A DNA stretch of 64,000 nt from an endosymbiont of Acanthamoeba sp. UWC8 (GCF_000730245.1 NZ_CP004403.1:62001-126000); one strand, 5' to 3'; positions 29,000 through 40,287 are shown, counted from the first letter of the stretch. Notes: generated from the sequence alone by a model not told the origin. Made by a program: numbers and translations.

Positions 29000-29989
29000 C
29001 TAAAAAATTATACAATTAAAAATTGCTCTGCTATGATCATTAATATAAGACAATCTATTAATATCTCTTCCAATTAAGCCGTAGAGAGAAATATCATGAG
29101 AAGTGTATAGCTCCTTTTCAAAGAAAAAAGAGCTTACCAGTTGATAAACGGAATATTGGAAGCCAATATAGAGTTCATCATTTGAGATAGGAAATACACT
29201 TTTATAATGAGATAAGAAATGCTTTGCTTTATTAATATTTTCTTCATCAAATCCTGAATTACAGCAGCCTTTATGAATAAATTCAAATATATCCTCTGTT
29301 CTACTTCCTATAAAAGTATGCTCAAAATCCAGAAGCTTAATTACCTGATGACCAGCAGAAAAAATAATGTTTTCATTATGGAAATCTCCATGAACTAAAT
29401 ACTTGGGCTGCAAAACATTATTAAAATTAAAAGCCGAAAGATCATTCAGTAAACTAAGTTTGAGGTAAATCAGATTCCTAGTAATATTATCTGTTTCCTC
29501 ACTGATCGGATTATTAGCAATTAAGTTTAAGACTTTGTTTGCTTCATCCGAAACTTCATCATAATTAACTAAGCAGGTATTGGCGTCATGTAAATTAAGC
29601 TCTGCTATAGGGATAAGCCTATGTAGCTGAGCAAGGATATTGCTGGCTGAATGTAAAGCCTTTTGGCTTAAAGTATTTTCATGAAGAATTATACCTTCTA
29701 CCATCGGGTATAAAGCGTAAAGTGTATCTTGATAAACAAAATGATATGAGCCGTTTTTATTTAAAATAGGAAGCTTAACAGGAATATCGCTTTGATCTAA
29801 AAAAAAGCTGATTTTCTCTATCTGTTTAATTTTATCAGCGGTAGAATTACGATATTGTTTTAAGACAAATTGGTTTGAACTATCTGAAATTTGAAAATTA
29901 AGGGAACTGAAGCCTCCTAAATTTTTTATCAGCTTCAAATTGGATATGTTATATAACTGTTTAATTTTTATAAAAATTTCATCAAGCAT
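29000..29989 (-). CDS. APH-type phosphotransferase (homoserine/choline kinase-like), 329 aa
   Basis: A kinase-fold enzyme that phosphorylates a small molecule. Visible are QFVLKQYRNS (ATP-binding Lys), the catalytic loop YLVHGDFHNENIIF (Asp and Asn), and the metal-binding LLDFEHTFIGSRTEDIFEFI. Substrate could be homoserine, choline, a sugar or an amino alcohol; the sequence does not say. It follows the HAD gene by 18 bases and dsbD further upstream, so all three are probably cotranscribed; this pairing of a kinase with a phosphatase-fold enzyme suggests a shared metabolite. Confidence 0.85.
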   Translation of the reverse strand: MLDEIFIKIKQLYNISNLKLIKNLGGFSSLNFQISDSSNQFVLKQYRNSTADKIKQIEKISFFLDQSDIPVKLPILNKNGSYHFVYQDTLYALYPMVEGIILHENTLSQKALHSASNILAQLHRLIPIAELNLHDANTCLVNYDEVSDEANKVLNLIANNPISEETDNITRNLIYLKLSLLNDLSAFNFNNVLQPKYLVHGDFHNENIIFSAGHQVIKLLDFEHTFIGSRTEDIFEFIHKGCCNSGFDEENINKAKHFLSHYKSVFPISNDELYIGFQYSVYQLVSSFFFEKELYTSHDISLYGLIGRDINRLSYINDHSRAIFNCIIF

Positions 29990-30007
29990 TATTATTAATT
30001 AAAAAAT

Positions 30008-30832
30008 TTACATTTGAAAATAATCGCAAATATAGTTGGGAATTATTTTATGTCCCTTAATAAATAAATCTAAATTTGTAAAATTTTTATATATACCTTT
30101 AGAGATTAAAAGAGAATCTATTCCGAAATTTTTTGCACCTAAAATATCTGTATTTAAATTATCACCAATAGCAAGCATTTTAGATTTATCATACTTAGAA
30201 TCTTTTACAGCGTACTGATAAATTTCCATATAAGGTTTCCCGTAATATCTAACTACTCCGCCGAGTGATTCATATTTATTTGCAATAAACCCTGCCGGGT
30301 ATCTTAGTTCATTTCCATGATAAACTACGGTATCAGGGTTAGGGCATAAAGCAACAATATTATTGCCGATGGCTTTTTTTAATATTTCATCATGCTTATC
30401 AAGTTCATCGCTGTTTTCCAGAAATGCAAGTATAACAAGAACTTCTGCCTGTTCAATATCCTGAGTTAGGTTATAAAATTCGCTTAAATCCAAATCTCGA
30501 TTATATTCGTATCCTAAAACATAAGCTGTGCTTTTATGATTATATTTTCGAAAATTTCTCTGTAATTCTTGTAGGAATAAATCCCCTGAGGTAATGATTT
30601 TTTCCTCTCCGCAAATATATCCTAAATCCCCCAGCTTTTTTCTGACTACATTTTGCGGTCGTGGAGCGTTAGTAAAGAATATAATATCTTTTTGCATTTC
30701 TTTTAAAGTATTTAATGTATTTATCGCCTTAGGGTAGGCGTTGAGCCCGTTATGTACCACACCGCTCATATCAATTAAATAAGTTTGATATTTTTCTGCA
30801 ATTTCTCCAAGACCCTTAATATACCTTTGCAT
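30008..30832 (-). CDS. HAD-superfamily class IIA hydrolase (TIGR01459-like)
   Basis: The 274-residue product has HAD motif I as LIDMSGVVHNG, where the usual second acidic residue or Trp is Ser; motif II FFTNAPRPQNVVRKKL; and motif III/IV near AIGDNLNTDILGAKNFGIDSLL with the conserved Asp pair. The insertion cap (CPNPDTVVYHGNE) is the class IIA type, the NagD/pyridoxal phosphatase group. Substrate is unknown. It is 48 bases after dsbD and 18 before the APH gene. Confidence 0.88.
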   Translation of the reverse strand: MQRYIKGLGEIAEKYQTYLIDMSGVVHNGLNAYPKAINTLNTLKEMQKDIIFFTNAPRPQNVVRKKLGDLGYICGEEKIITSGDLFLQELQRNFRKYNHKSTAYVLGYEYNRDLDLSEFYNLTQDIEQAEVLVILAFLENSDELDKHDEILKKAIGNNIVALCPNPDTVVYHGNELRYPAGFIANKYESLGGVVRYYGKPYMEIYQYAVKDSKYDKSKMLAIGDNLNTDILGAKNFGIDSLLISKGIYKNFTNLDLFIKGHKIIPNYICDYFQM

Positions 30833-30880
30833 AAACTAATAACTTTGTTTACAAAAAACTATATAGGAATATCACTCTGT

Positions 30881-32635
30881 TTACAATCCTTTAATCCGTT
30901 TTATTTCATTATAAATGATAGACTTAGTTAGTATTTCGGGTAGTATAATTCCGCTGGGGTTTTCTTTACTTACTATTATATTAAAAGGAATGCCGTGCCG
31001 GTCATATTTACTTAAAAATTGGCTTATTAAGGCTGATTTATTTGTATAATCAGCTCTCAATAATTTTATATTCTGAGTGCTGAGAAATTCTATAATCTCA
31101 TCGTGCTCTAATACATTAAATTTATTCATTTTGCATGTTAAGCACCACTCTGCGGTAATATCTATAAACACTACATAATCTTTTGCTATATACTCATTAA
31201 GCTTTTCCTCGGAGAAGCTTTCCCATATAGGATTTGTTAACTCATTATTATGGGAGTGGGAAAGGTATATAGATGCAAAATAACCAAGTATTGCAACCCC
31301 AACTAAAATAGCCCCTGCTTTAAGAGAGGAGCGGTTTTGAGTAAAAAAAAGCTTGGTTAGGATAATTAATGTAATAAAGAGAAATATTTCTACAAAGCCG
31401 GTTTGGAATGAGAGTACGTAAAATAACCATAAGGCAGTTAAAGCCAACAAAACTGAAAAAACCTTCTTTAGCTTAATCATCCATGCTCCAGGCTTGGGTA
31501 AAAACCTAAGTAAGCCTGGTCTAATTAAAAGTAGAATGAATGGTAAAGCCATACCGATCCCGATAAAAATATAGATCAGTAGTAGCTTAGGAAAGCTCTG
31601 ACTTAGCCCGAATGCAATTGCAAGCGAGAGAAACGGTGCAGTACAAGGGGTTGCAAGGAGGGTTGCAAACATACCCGTAAAAAAGCTTCCTAATATATTG
31701 CTTTTGGTGTGTTCCGAATAATTAAAGATTCTGTTTAAAAAGGGTGGCAATTGAATTTCGAAGCTACCCCATAGGTTGCTTGCAAATAATAACAAGATAG
31801 TTATTAAGAACATGATAAATATCGGCTCTTGAAAGTGGAAGCCCCAGCCTAACGAATGCCCGAAGCTTTTCAAAATTTGAGTAAGACTTGCAAGCATGAT
31901 AAAAGAAAAGATGATACCTAATATGGTAAATAATAAAGAGATCTTTATATTCTTAGGATCATTGTTTAAGTTTTTCATTACACTAAGAATTTTTAGCGAA
32001 AGGACGGGAAGTACGCATGGCATCAAGTTCAAAATAAATCCGCCTAACATCGCAAATAAAAGAATTGCAAGCAGTGAATATGAAGAATCGGGTGAGTTTT
32101 CTATATTTAAAGCTACCTGATATAGCGCATAACCTGCTTCATCAAAGTATCCATAAGGTATATTAAACTGAATTTCTTTACTTTCCCTTATACAACTTTC
32201 CTTACAAGCTGCGTAATCAACATGAATTGCAGCAATAATTTCCTGATCGTTTTGAATAGGAATTATTTCAATTGGTATAATTACCTCATTATTATAGTAA
32301 TTAATACTAAAGTCTTCATAGATAGACGTTTTAAATTGAGGCCAAAGTATTTGGTAAGACTTAATATTATTCACATCATTAAGTTTGATTTTTAAAGGGA
32401 GCCCGCTTTCACCGGGAATATTTGCATACAGTTTCCAGTTTTCGGTAATGTTAAACTTAAGAATTACTATGGCCTTTTCTTTTTCATAGCTAACCTTCGT
32501 TAATGAAACACTGATCGGTAAATCATCGGTTTGAGCATAGCAGTAATTATAGAAAAAAATTCCTATAAAATAAATTAGTAGTAATAAATATTTAAATCCA
32601 TATACAAAATAAGGTTTATATATTATTTTTTTCAT
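30881..32635 (-). CDS. dsbD: Thiol:disulfide interchange protein DsbD-like
   Basis: DsbD carries electrons from cytoplasmic thioredoxin to periplasmic proteins. The 584-residue product has a signal peptide-like N-terminus, an alpha domain with the Cys pair in AACKESCIRES, a membrane domain of about eight helices with MPCVLPVLSLKIL and ATPCTAPFL (one redox Cys in each), and a C-terminal thioredoxin domain with WCLTCK. All six redox cysteines are visible. Paired with the dsbB gene at 40.3 kb, it suggests an active periplasmic disulfide system. First gene of the dsbD-HAD-APH cluster. Confidence 0.92.
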   Translation of the reverse strand: MKKIIYKPYFVYGFKYLLLLIYFIGIFFYNYCYAQTDDLPISVSLTKVSYEKEKAIVILKFNITENWKLYANIPGESGLPLKIKLNDVNNIKSYQILWPQFKTSIYEDFSINYYNNEVIIPIEIIPIQNDQEIIAAIHVDYAACKESCIRESKEIQFNIPYGYFDEAGYALYQVALNIENSPDSSYSLLAILLFAMLGGFILNLMPCVLPVLSLKILSVMKNLNNDPKNIKISLLFTILGIIFSFIMLASLTQILKSFGHSLGWGFHFQEPIFIMFLITILLLFASNLWGSFEIQLPPFLNRIFNYSEHTKSNILGSFFTGMFATLLATPCTAPFLSLAIAFGLSQSFPKLLLIYIFIGIGMALPFILLLIRPGLLRFLPKPGAWMIKLKKVFSVLLALTALWLFYVLSFQTGFVEIFLFITLIILTKLFFTQNRSSLKAGAILVGVAILGYFASIYLSHSHNNELTNPIWESFSEEKLNEYIAKDYVVFIDITAEWCLTCKMNKFNVLEHDEIIEFLSTQNIKLLRADYTNKSALISQFLSKYDRHGIPFNIIVSKENPSGIILPEILTKSIIYNEIKRIKGL

Positions 32636-32687
32636 AATAAAAATGTGCTAAAATATTTTATAAATTATATTAGCAAGATAAAAGTTA

Positions 32688-35054
32688 ATGTTAAACATAA
32701 ACCCTACCTGGAATTGGAATTCTTCACTCTTTTCTCAAATTGATTTTAAAAATTCTTTATTTTTTAAACCTACACTTGAACTAAATCCTATTGCTAATGT
32801 TGTTGGAGGGGTTTTATCAATTTATACTTTCAGTAATTTTTTAGATACCTGGAATCATAAATTTTCAACCGCTGCAAAATTGAAAGAGCTTAACTTAAGA
32901 GATGTTTATCATATACTTAGCCTCTCTACGCTAATCGCTCCTCTTGCCAGTATTATCCAAAACTCTTCGGCATTTTATAAAAGTTACTCAAGCTATCTTT
33001 ATAGTTCTTTGAGGGGTAATAGTATATATACCCTGTTATATACCCTGTTGGGAGGTTCAATCGTCCTATATAATCTTCCCAATTATTTAAAATCAACTTA
33101 TAATATACTAAGCCACAAAGGGACTGTAGATGACTGGGCTAATGTTGCTCGCAATACTGCGGTAGGATTAGGAACTCTCCGCTCAATATATATAAGCAGC
33201 GCTACGCCTTTAGCAATCGCATTAGCCGGTGTTTACGGCTCAAATGCTTTAAAAGTAGTATATAATTTAGCAAGACGCAGAGGGACTGCCGATGATTGGC
33301 TCACAATTGCTAAAACCGGTGCTTTGTATACAATTGGAGCCGGATTTATATATAATTCTAAATGGATTTTAAATGCCGTAAGCCCTTGGGTTCAAGCTAT
33401 TAATACTTGGAACATTTCCGCCATGCTACTTTTCAGATCTTTTGATATTATTAGCGGCAGAGATAGGGATGATTCCGCTTTACAAGCTTCGTTAAGTATC
33501 ATATTTACGGTAGGTGGATTTTTCACCCTAAATGGGGCTATAAAATCCGGAATTGCGTTAGCGCTTATGTATAAATTTTCCTCATATTTAGGAACGGATG
33601 GGCAATATACAAGATTATTGCGTTATGTTGATAGAATAACCACTGTCGGAGCCGCAATTTATATGGCACCAAAAGTTATAGGTCTTGTTATGGGGGCAAC
33701 AGCTTCTCCGGCTTTGTCATCTGTTGCCGGGTTTATATCTTCAATCGGTATTTCGCAATTTTTATCATCTGTTGCAACTTATATTGGTTCAACTCAAGCA
33801 GCCGTTGTAGCAGCTCCTGTTGCAACCTATTTTTCTCCACTCTTATTACCGGCGGCTGCTTTAACGATCGGCGGGTTAGCGCTTTATAAAGGCTATCCTT
33901 TTTATAAAGAACGGATGAATTTAACCTATAAAGATCCTAAGCACATACTATATGATCCGGAAGGAAGGAGAGAATTCAAGTTAACAGACATTTTAACAAA
34001 TACTTTTAATATCAGCAGAAATTTTCATAATCTTGAGTTAAGGGACGGGATAAAGAAGATTCCGGCCATGGCTGCAATAGGGATAAGTTTCGGGGTCGGA
34101 ACTATCTTATGCTATTCATGTGTGGCTGTTTTTGCTCCCTACCTGGCTCCGCTTGCTACTAGTGCAGCAGTTGTTATTATTCCTAAAATAGCTGCCGGTG
34201 GGCTTACGGGATATTTAGCGAGTACCGGAATAGTTGCGGGGACTGGTGCTTTATTAGGAGGGATAAAGGGGTTGTATGGAGGGAATATAGTATGGAATAC
34301 TATAAAATACAGCGGGTACGCCGGGGGTACCTTATTATTATCCTCATTAGCATTTGGAAGTAAGGCGGGTATATTTGCGGTTGCTGCGCTTACTTCAGCA
34401 GCGCCTACGGTATTGGCTTTTTCAATCGGTGCTTTCATATCTTCAATAATTATAGCAAATGTTTACGCTTTTGCTTACCAACAAAAAAAGCCAGAGCATG
34501 TTTTAACTGCTGAAAGGCTACTTTCAAATATAACCGAGCTTAATAAACAACTTAAAAAATTTCCCTTTGAGGAGTATCCTAGTTTTTCCGTCGGTGATAT
34601 AAGCCGGGGAGCTATATATGTTGAAACTTCAAGAATTAACCTTCCTGCCGGTATAACTCCGCTTGATTTATTACAACCGGGAAATGGTGCAAATGCTTTA
34701 GTACCGGTCGAAATCCCGGGAGCTATGCCTAATGCCGGAATTAATTATTCTTATCAACCTGTTGAAAATATAGATAAGATAAATGACTTTATGAGTAACC
34801 TGCAAAAGTTAGCCGGAATAGTTTCCGAGTTTTACAATTTTAACGAAATTCAACGAAAGCAATTTATCCAGGCTACACTGTTATTTGAAAAAGATATAGA
34901 GCACTTTAAAGGACAAATTACAAACCATTCCATTAGTAATCATGAAGATAAGATAGTATCAAAAAATGTTTTAAGTATTTTAAACGAATGTGAAGCAATA
35001 CTTAAATCTTTAGATAAAATAATTAACCCTGATCGTACTTATAAAGAAATCTAG
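32688..35054 (+). CDS. Large membrane-associated protein with internal repeats, 788 aa
   Basis: Family not recognised. The 788-residue product is rich in hydrophobic, Gly/Ala-bearing segments to about residue 610, then becomes soluble and charged. An internal repeat of about 55 residues is visible: NILSHKGTVDDWANVARNTA (GTVDDW at 145-150), NLARRRGTADDWLTIAKTGA (GTADDW at 199-204), and a weaker GRDRDDSALQAS near 258-266. No signal peptide is clear. Second half holds long alanine/proline-rich hydrophobic stretches (SAAVVIIPKIAAGG). An AAAAG site precedes the ATG. It lies just upstream of a WecA-like gene. It may be a membrane-inserting effector or a structural protein; neither is shown. Confidence 0.65.
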   Translation: MLNINPTWNWNSSLFSQIDFKNSLFFKPTLELNPIANVVGGVLSIYTFSNFLDTWNHKFSTAAKLKELNLRDVYHILSLSTLIAPLASIIQNSSAFYKSYSSYLYSSLRGNSIYTLLYTLLGGSIVLYNLPNYLKSTYNILSHKGTVDDWANVARNTAVGLGTLRSIYISSATPLAIALAGVYGSNALKVVYNLARRRGTADDWLTIAKTGALYTIGAGFIYNSKWILNAVSPWVQAINTWNISAMLLFRSFDIISGRDRDDSALQASLSIIFTVGGFFTLNGAIKSGIALALMYKFSSYLGTDGQYTRLLRYVDRITTVGAAIYMAPKVIGLVMGATASPALSSVAGFISSIGISQFLSSVATYIGSTQAAVVAAPVATYFSPLLLPAAALTIGGLALYKGYPFYKERMNLTYKDPKHILYDPEGRREFKLTDILTNTFNISRNFHNLELRDGIKKIPAMAAIGISFGVGTILCYSCVAVFAPYLAPLATSAAVVIIPKIAAGGLTGYLASTGIVAGTGALLGGIKGLYGGNIVWNTIKYSGYAGGTLLLSSLAFGSKAGIFAVAALTSAAPTVLAFSIGAFISSIIIANVYAFAYQQKKPEHVLTAERLLSNITELNKQLKKFPFEEYPSFSVGDISRGAIYVETSRINLPAGITPLDLLQPGNGANALVPVEIPGAMPNAGINYSYQPVENIDKINDFMSNLQKLAGIVSEFYNFNEIQRKQFIQATLLFEKDIEHFKGQITNHSISNHEDKIVSKNVLSILNECEAILKSLDKIINPDRTYKEI

Positions 35055-35118
35055 ATAAAAAGGTTTTATATAATTTTGTTTTTGTTAATATAATTTTTAA
35101 AATTTTAGAAAGCTAATA

Positions 35119-36153
35119 ATGAGCGTTGAGTTAAGTATAGTTACATTAATCGGTTGTTTTATTTTTTCTTATTTTCTTTCGGGAAATTTTATTCGACTGC
35201 TTACTAAAAAGAAAATTATTGCTATCCCGAACAGTAGGAGTAACCATAAATCACCTACTCCGCTCGGGGGAGGGTTAGCTATAATTATCGCTTTCTTTAT
35301 CGGCTGTATCCCGTTTCTATTCCTTTATAACGATGCGGTAAAACCTCCTCTCTATATTGCTTCCGCACTTGCACTATTATGTATAATTTCATTTAGGGAT
35401 GATATTAAGCATGTCCCGGCTGCTATAAGGCTTATAGCTCATTTTGTGGCGGCTATTATAGGCGCATTTGTAGTTAAGCATAACGGCTTAATTTTTAAAG
35501 GTGTTATTGATCCTGATATTGAATATATTTTTATTGTTCTTGCGATTGTAACTTTTGTTAACCTTTTTAATTTTATGGACGGGATAGACGGCATCACCGG
35601 TGCACAAGTCATTTATTTAGGGATAGCAATTGCTTTAATTTTAAGTTTTTTGAACAATCAGAGCAGTTATATCTATATATCACTTCTACTGGTTGCATGT
35701 ACTCTCGGATTTTTAATATATAATTGGCATCCGGCACGTATTTTTATCGGGGATGCGGGAAGTATTACCATCGGTTACATTCTTTCATTATTACTATTGA
35801 TTATTGCTGCTAAAGGAGCTTGGGTGCAGGCAATTATTCTTCCTATGTATTATTTTGCCGATGCAGGATATATACTATTAAAACGAGCAATATCTTTGGA
35901 GAAAGTCTGGCAGGCTCATTCGGAGCATTTCTTCCAGCGTGCGGTGAGGGCGGGGAGAAGTCATGCCGAGGTGGTAGTAAAAATTATTATATTGAATATT
36001 ATTCTGCTTAATTTGAGTTTAGGAGCCCTGTATTTTAAGGGAGAAATCTTAATTGAATGCCTCTTTATATTATGTGCTTTAGTAGGAACTATTGTTACTA
36101 TTAATATTTTACCTATCAAAATGCCATTGCTGGATTTAAAAGCAAAAAGGTAG
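35119..36153 (+). CDS. Undecaprenyl-phosphate sugar-1-phosphate transferase (WecA/MraY-like, GT4)
   Basis: An integral membrane enzyme that loads a sugar phosphate onto undecaprenyl phosphate to start a glycan. The 344-residue product has about ten helices and the family's motifs: KKKIIAIPNSRSNH-K-like first loop, LGGGLAII, ISFRDD, NLFNFMDGIDGITGAQ and IFIGDAGSITIGYIL, and a C-terminal HSEHFFQRAV histidine loop. These fit the WecA/TagO side better than MraY. It suggests a surface glycan. It is preceded by the 788-aa protein (64 bases) and followed by another orphan gene. Confidence 0.9.
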   Translation: MSVELSIVTLIGCFIFSYFLSGNFIRLLTKKKIIAIPNSRSNHKSPTPLGGGLAIIIAFFIGCIPFLFLYNDAVKPPLYIASALALLCIISFRDDIKHVPAAIRLIAHFVAAIIGAFVVKHNGLIFKGVIDPDIEYIFIVLAIVTFVNLFNFMDGIDGITGAQVIYLGIAIALILSFLNNQSSYIYISLLLVACTLGFLIYNWHPARIFIGDAGSITIGYILSLLLLIIAAKGAWVQAIILPMYYFADAGYILLKRAISLEKVWQAHSEHFFQRAVRAGRSHAEVVVKIIILNIILLNLSLGALYFKGEILIECLFILCALVGTIVTINILPIKMPLLDLKAKR

Positions 36154-36228
36154 TAGTGACATAAGTTAACGTTTTATTAACTATTCACCATTAAAGTAGT
36201 AATAAATAATTATATTAATATTACTTAG

Positions 36229-37737
36229 GTGAGAGAAAGATTTTGGAAAATAGTTAATAGCCAGCGTACAAAATCTATAACTGAAGGCATAAAAGAGTTC
36301 TTTTTCTTTTTTTCTCAAAATTATGAACAGGGAACTCAATCATCAAAACAAAATACAGACAATTTAAAAATTAGCCAAGAACAAAAAGATCAAACTGCAG
36401 CAGTTCAAAATCCCGAAAATGAAGCCGACATAGAAAATAAACCTTCCAGAACCAGTATAGCTTGGAACTTTACTAAAAAAGCATTTTTAGCAACTAAAGA
36501 TGTAGTGACTTCTACAAGCTTCGGTAGAGTGACTTTAATTGCATCAGCGGCTTTGCTTTTTGCAACTGCCCCCGTGGCTCCCTGGCTTGCAGGAATCGGG
36601 CTCACCGCTGCGGTCGGCGCGGTAGTTGGCGGCTTAACGGTTGAAACCTATAGAAGATATAAACTGGGGACTTTAAAGAAAGAGGATAAATTACTAAATA
36701 AGTTAACCGATGCGGAAGTCGAAAAGAACCGGGATCTTGAAAAATTGAAGGGAAAAGAGATCCCTGAGAAAGAGAAGGAAAATTATAAGGAATTACTATC
36801 CTCACTTGAAAAAGAGTTATATAAATTCCCGGGGTATGATGAAAAAACCCATAAAACTAGCTTACTTAAAGCTATGACTAAAGCCGGAATTTTTACTGGC
36901 CCTGAGAATTTTGTGAATATAGGTGTTTCTCTAATTGCTATGGATCCGTTATCCCTTTCGGTAACCGTTGGCACCACTATTTTAGGTTATAATCAAGAAG
37001 TAAAAAAAACAAAACGCTATAATGACGAGAAGGTTAAACTCTTAACTGATATGGAAGCGGCTAAAAGCGTTTTAGGCATTTCATTTGAAAACGGCAAAGG
37101 TTTGCCTATATTAAAAGATGCAGCAAATCTAAGGCTTGCCGAAAATATTGCAACCCAAGACTTAATGAATAAAGTAAATATTAAACTTGAAAAAGGAGAA
37201 GAAATAGAGCCTAAAATGATGATGCAGGAATTTGAGAAACTGCGCGGCACACTTATGAACGAGTTTACTAAAAAAGATAATATATTTGCTATGAGCGATA
37301 AAAAGGCAGCCAAAGAAATGGAAAATAGGAAGCTAGCTTTCAGTGAAAAGGGTGATATAGAATCTTTACAAAAATTAGAAGGTATAAAAGATTTACGGGA
37401 GCAACATAAAGATCAGTTAAAAGATAAAGTAGAATCTCAGGAAACTTTGCCACAAAAAGCCGGTAATTTTCTTAAAACCATGGGTAAGGTTGCATGGTAT
37501 GGTTTTTCAGTGAATAAAACGCAGGAAATGTTTTCTCCTGTCAGGAAGCATGTAGATTATACGGAAACCTTAAAAAGCTTAAAAGAATCCAAAGAGCTTG
37601 CAATTCAAAAAATTAAAGAACCTGAAATTCAAAAAGATAAGCCCCAAGAGCCCTTAAAAGATGACCCAAACTTTTGGAGAAAAAGCATAAAACCGGTAAT
37701 AGGAAATCATAGGCAAAATGATAGTCATTCTCACTAA
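36229..37737 (+). CDS. Hypothetical protein with one hydrophobic hairpin, 502 aa
   Basis: No family recognised. Residues about 98-140 form a hydrophobic hairpin (LIASAALLFATAPVAPWLAG, then IGLTAAVGAVVGGL); a second, weaker hydrophobic region is near residue 230 (NIGVSLIAMDPLSLSVTVG). The rest is Lys/Glu-rich and helical with coiled-coil character, and the tail ends HRQNDSHSH. The reading frame opens at GTG 36229 with no good ribosome site and has no internal Met early, so the start is uncertain. It resembles the 426-aa protein at 52.2-53.5 kb in composition. Possible effector; inference only. Confidence 0.55.
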   Translation: MRERFWKIVNSQRTKSITEGIKEFFFFFSQNYEQGTQSSKQNTDNLKISQEQKDQTAAVQNPENEADIENKPSRTSIAWNFTKKAFLATKDVVTSTSFGRVTLIASAALLFATAPVAPWLAGIGLTAAVGAVVGGLTVETYRRYKLGTLKKEDKLLNKLTDAEVEKNRDLEKLKGKEIPEKEKENYKELLSSLEKELYKFPGYDEKTHKTSLLKAMTKAGIFTGPENFVNIGVSLIAMDPLSLSVTVGTTILGYNQEVKKTKRYNDEKVKLLTDMEAAKSVLGISFENGKGLPILKDAANLRLAENIATQDLMNKVNIKLEKGEEIEPKMMMQEFEKLRGTLMNEFTKKDNIFAMSDKKAAKEMENRKLAFSEKGDIESLQKLEGIKDLREQHKDQLKDKVESQETLPQKAGNFLKTMGKVAWYGFSVNKTQEMFSPVRKHVDYTETLKSLKESKELAIQKIKEPEIQKDKPQEPLKDDPNFWRKSIKPVIGNHRQNDSHSH

Positions 37738-37765
37738 GTTTATATTTTGAATTTGTGAAATATAA

Positions 37766-38896
<1,131 letters not shown>

Positions 38897-38916
38897 AAAT
38901 AAAGGAGTAAAAAAGA

Positions 38917-40287
38917 TTGGCAAAAATATATCCGCAAACGATTAAAGGTAAATTCAGATCTATAAAAGATATCACACTGGTAGGTTTGTTTTTACTTTAT
39001 TTTCTCGGATCATGGATTAGGTGGAGCAGGGGAGAAGGTAACCCTGATCAAGCTTTGCTTATAGATTTGCCTAACCGCCGTGCTTATTTATTTGGGATAG
39101 AAATATGGCCTGATGAAATATACTATATTACCGGCGCCTTGATTCTTGCAGCTTTAGGATTATTTTTCGTTACCTCTTTACTTGGAAGGGTTTGGTGCGG
39201 GTATACCTGCCCGCATACGGTTTTTACCGACATATTTTTAAAAATCGAAACCTTCTTCCAAGGGGACAGAAATAAAAGAATAAGGCTTGATAGCTCTTCA
39301 TATGATATTGATAAACTTGCCCGAAAAGTCGCCACTCACATTAGTTGGTTAGGAATAGGGTTCTTGTTTGCCTTCGGATGGGTAGGATATTTTTATGATA
39401 TCAAAAAACTGCTATTAGATTTAATAACATTAAAGGTAAGCGGTAATGCTACAATATGGTTATTTTCACTTACTGCCTCTACTTATTTATTTGCAGGCTT
39501 CGTAAGGCAAAGAGTATGTATGTATATGTGCCCTTACGGTAGGTTTCAATCAGCAATGATTGATAAAGAAACTGTGCTTGTGACATATGATAGCAAGCGG
39601 GGTGAGCCGCGTGCAGGGGAAGGTGAGCAGGAGAGTGGCGATTGCATTAACTGCAACAAATGCGTTGTCGTGTGCCCGATGGGTATTGATATAAGAGATG
39701 GGTTGCAGATGGAGTGCATAAATTGTGGCTTGTGTGTGGATGCATGCAATAGTGTTATGGAAAAGATAGGCAAGCCGTTAGATCTTATCGGCTATAAAAG
39801 CAGTGTAATATCCAACGATCAACAAAAAAGTAAAACTATTATAAAACATATTTTTAGAGCAAAAACTATAATTTTTTCCTTAGTATTTGTTATAGTTGCA
39901 GGAATCATGCTTTATAGCCTTACAAATAAGCCAACCTGTATACTATCCGTATCAAAAGATCATGGAGCATTATTTACCGTTATTCCTGATGGAAGTATCA
40001 GAAATACTTATGATATTAAAATATTTAATAAATCTTCATCCATCAAGGATATGGAGTTAATAATTGAAGGTATGGAGAATATAAAATTCATGGTGCAGGA
40101 TATAAGTGAATATGTTGATAAATATAATCTTCAAATCAAGCCGAATGAGGAATTAGAGTATAGGATATTTATTAAAATCCCGAATGATAATTATAGTTTT
40201 AAACAAAAAGATATAAAGTTTATCTTGAAAGATCTAAATACAAATGAAATAATCGTGAAACAAAATTCCTTCGTGGTTTCAAGATGA
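38917..40287 (+). CDS. ccoG: Cytochrome c oxidase accessory protein CcoG (FixG/RdxA family)
   Basis: A membrane iron-sulfur protein that helps place copper in cbb3-type oxidase. The 456-residue product has four or five N-terminal helices with CGYTCPHTV and CMYMCPYGRF, two ferredoxin motifs CINCNKCVVVCPMGID and CINCGLCVDAC, a further helix, and the C-terminal FixG immunoglobulin-like domain. It begins with TTG, justified by the strong GGAG at 38904-38907 (9-base gap), 20 bases after tgt. Its role implies a cbb3-like oxidase elsewhere, not visible here. Confidence 0.93.
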   Translation: MAKIYPQTIKGKFRSIKDITLVGLFLLYFLGSWIRWSRGEGNPDQALLIDLPNRRAYLFGIEIWPDEIYYITGALILAALGLFFVTSLLGRVWCGYTCPHTVFTDIFLKIETFFQGDRNKRIRLDSSSYDIDKLARKVATHISWLGIGFLFAFGWVGYFYDIKKLLLDLITLKVSGNATIWLFSLTASTYLFAGFVRQRVCMYMCPYGRFQSAMIDKETVLVTYDSKRGEPRAGEGEQESGDCINCNKCVVVCPMGIDIRDGLQMECINCGLCVDACNSVMEKIGKPLDLIGYKSSVISNDQQKSKTIIKHIFRAKTIIFSLVFVIVAGIMLYSLTNKPTCILSVSKDHGALFTVIPDGSIRNTYDIKIFNKSSSIKDMELIIEGMENIKFMVQDISEYVDKYNLQIKPNEELEYRIFIKIPNDNYSFKQKDIKFILKDLNTNEIIVKQNSFVVSR

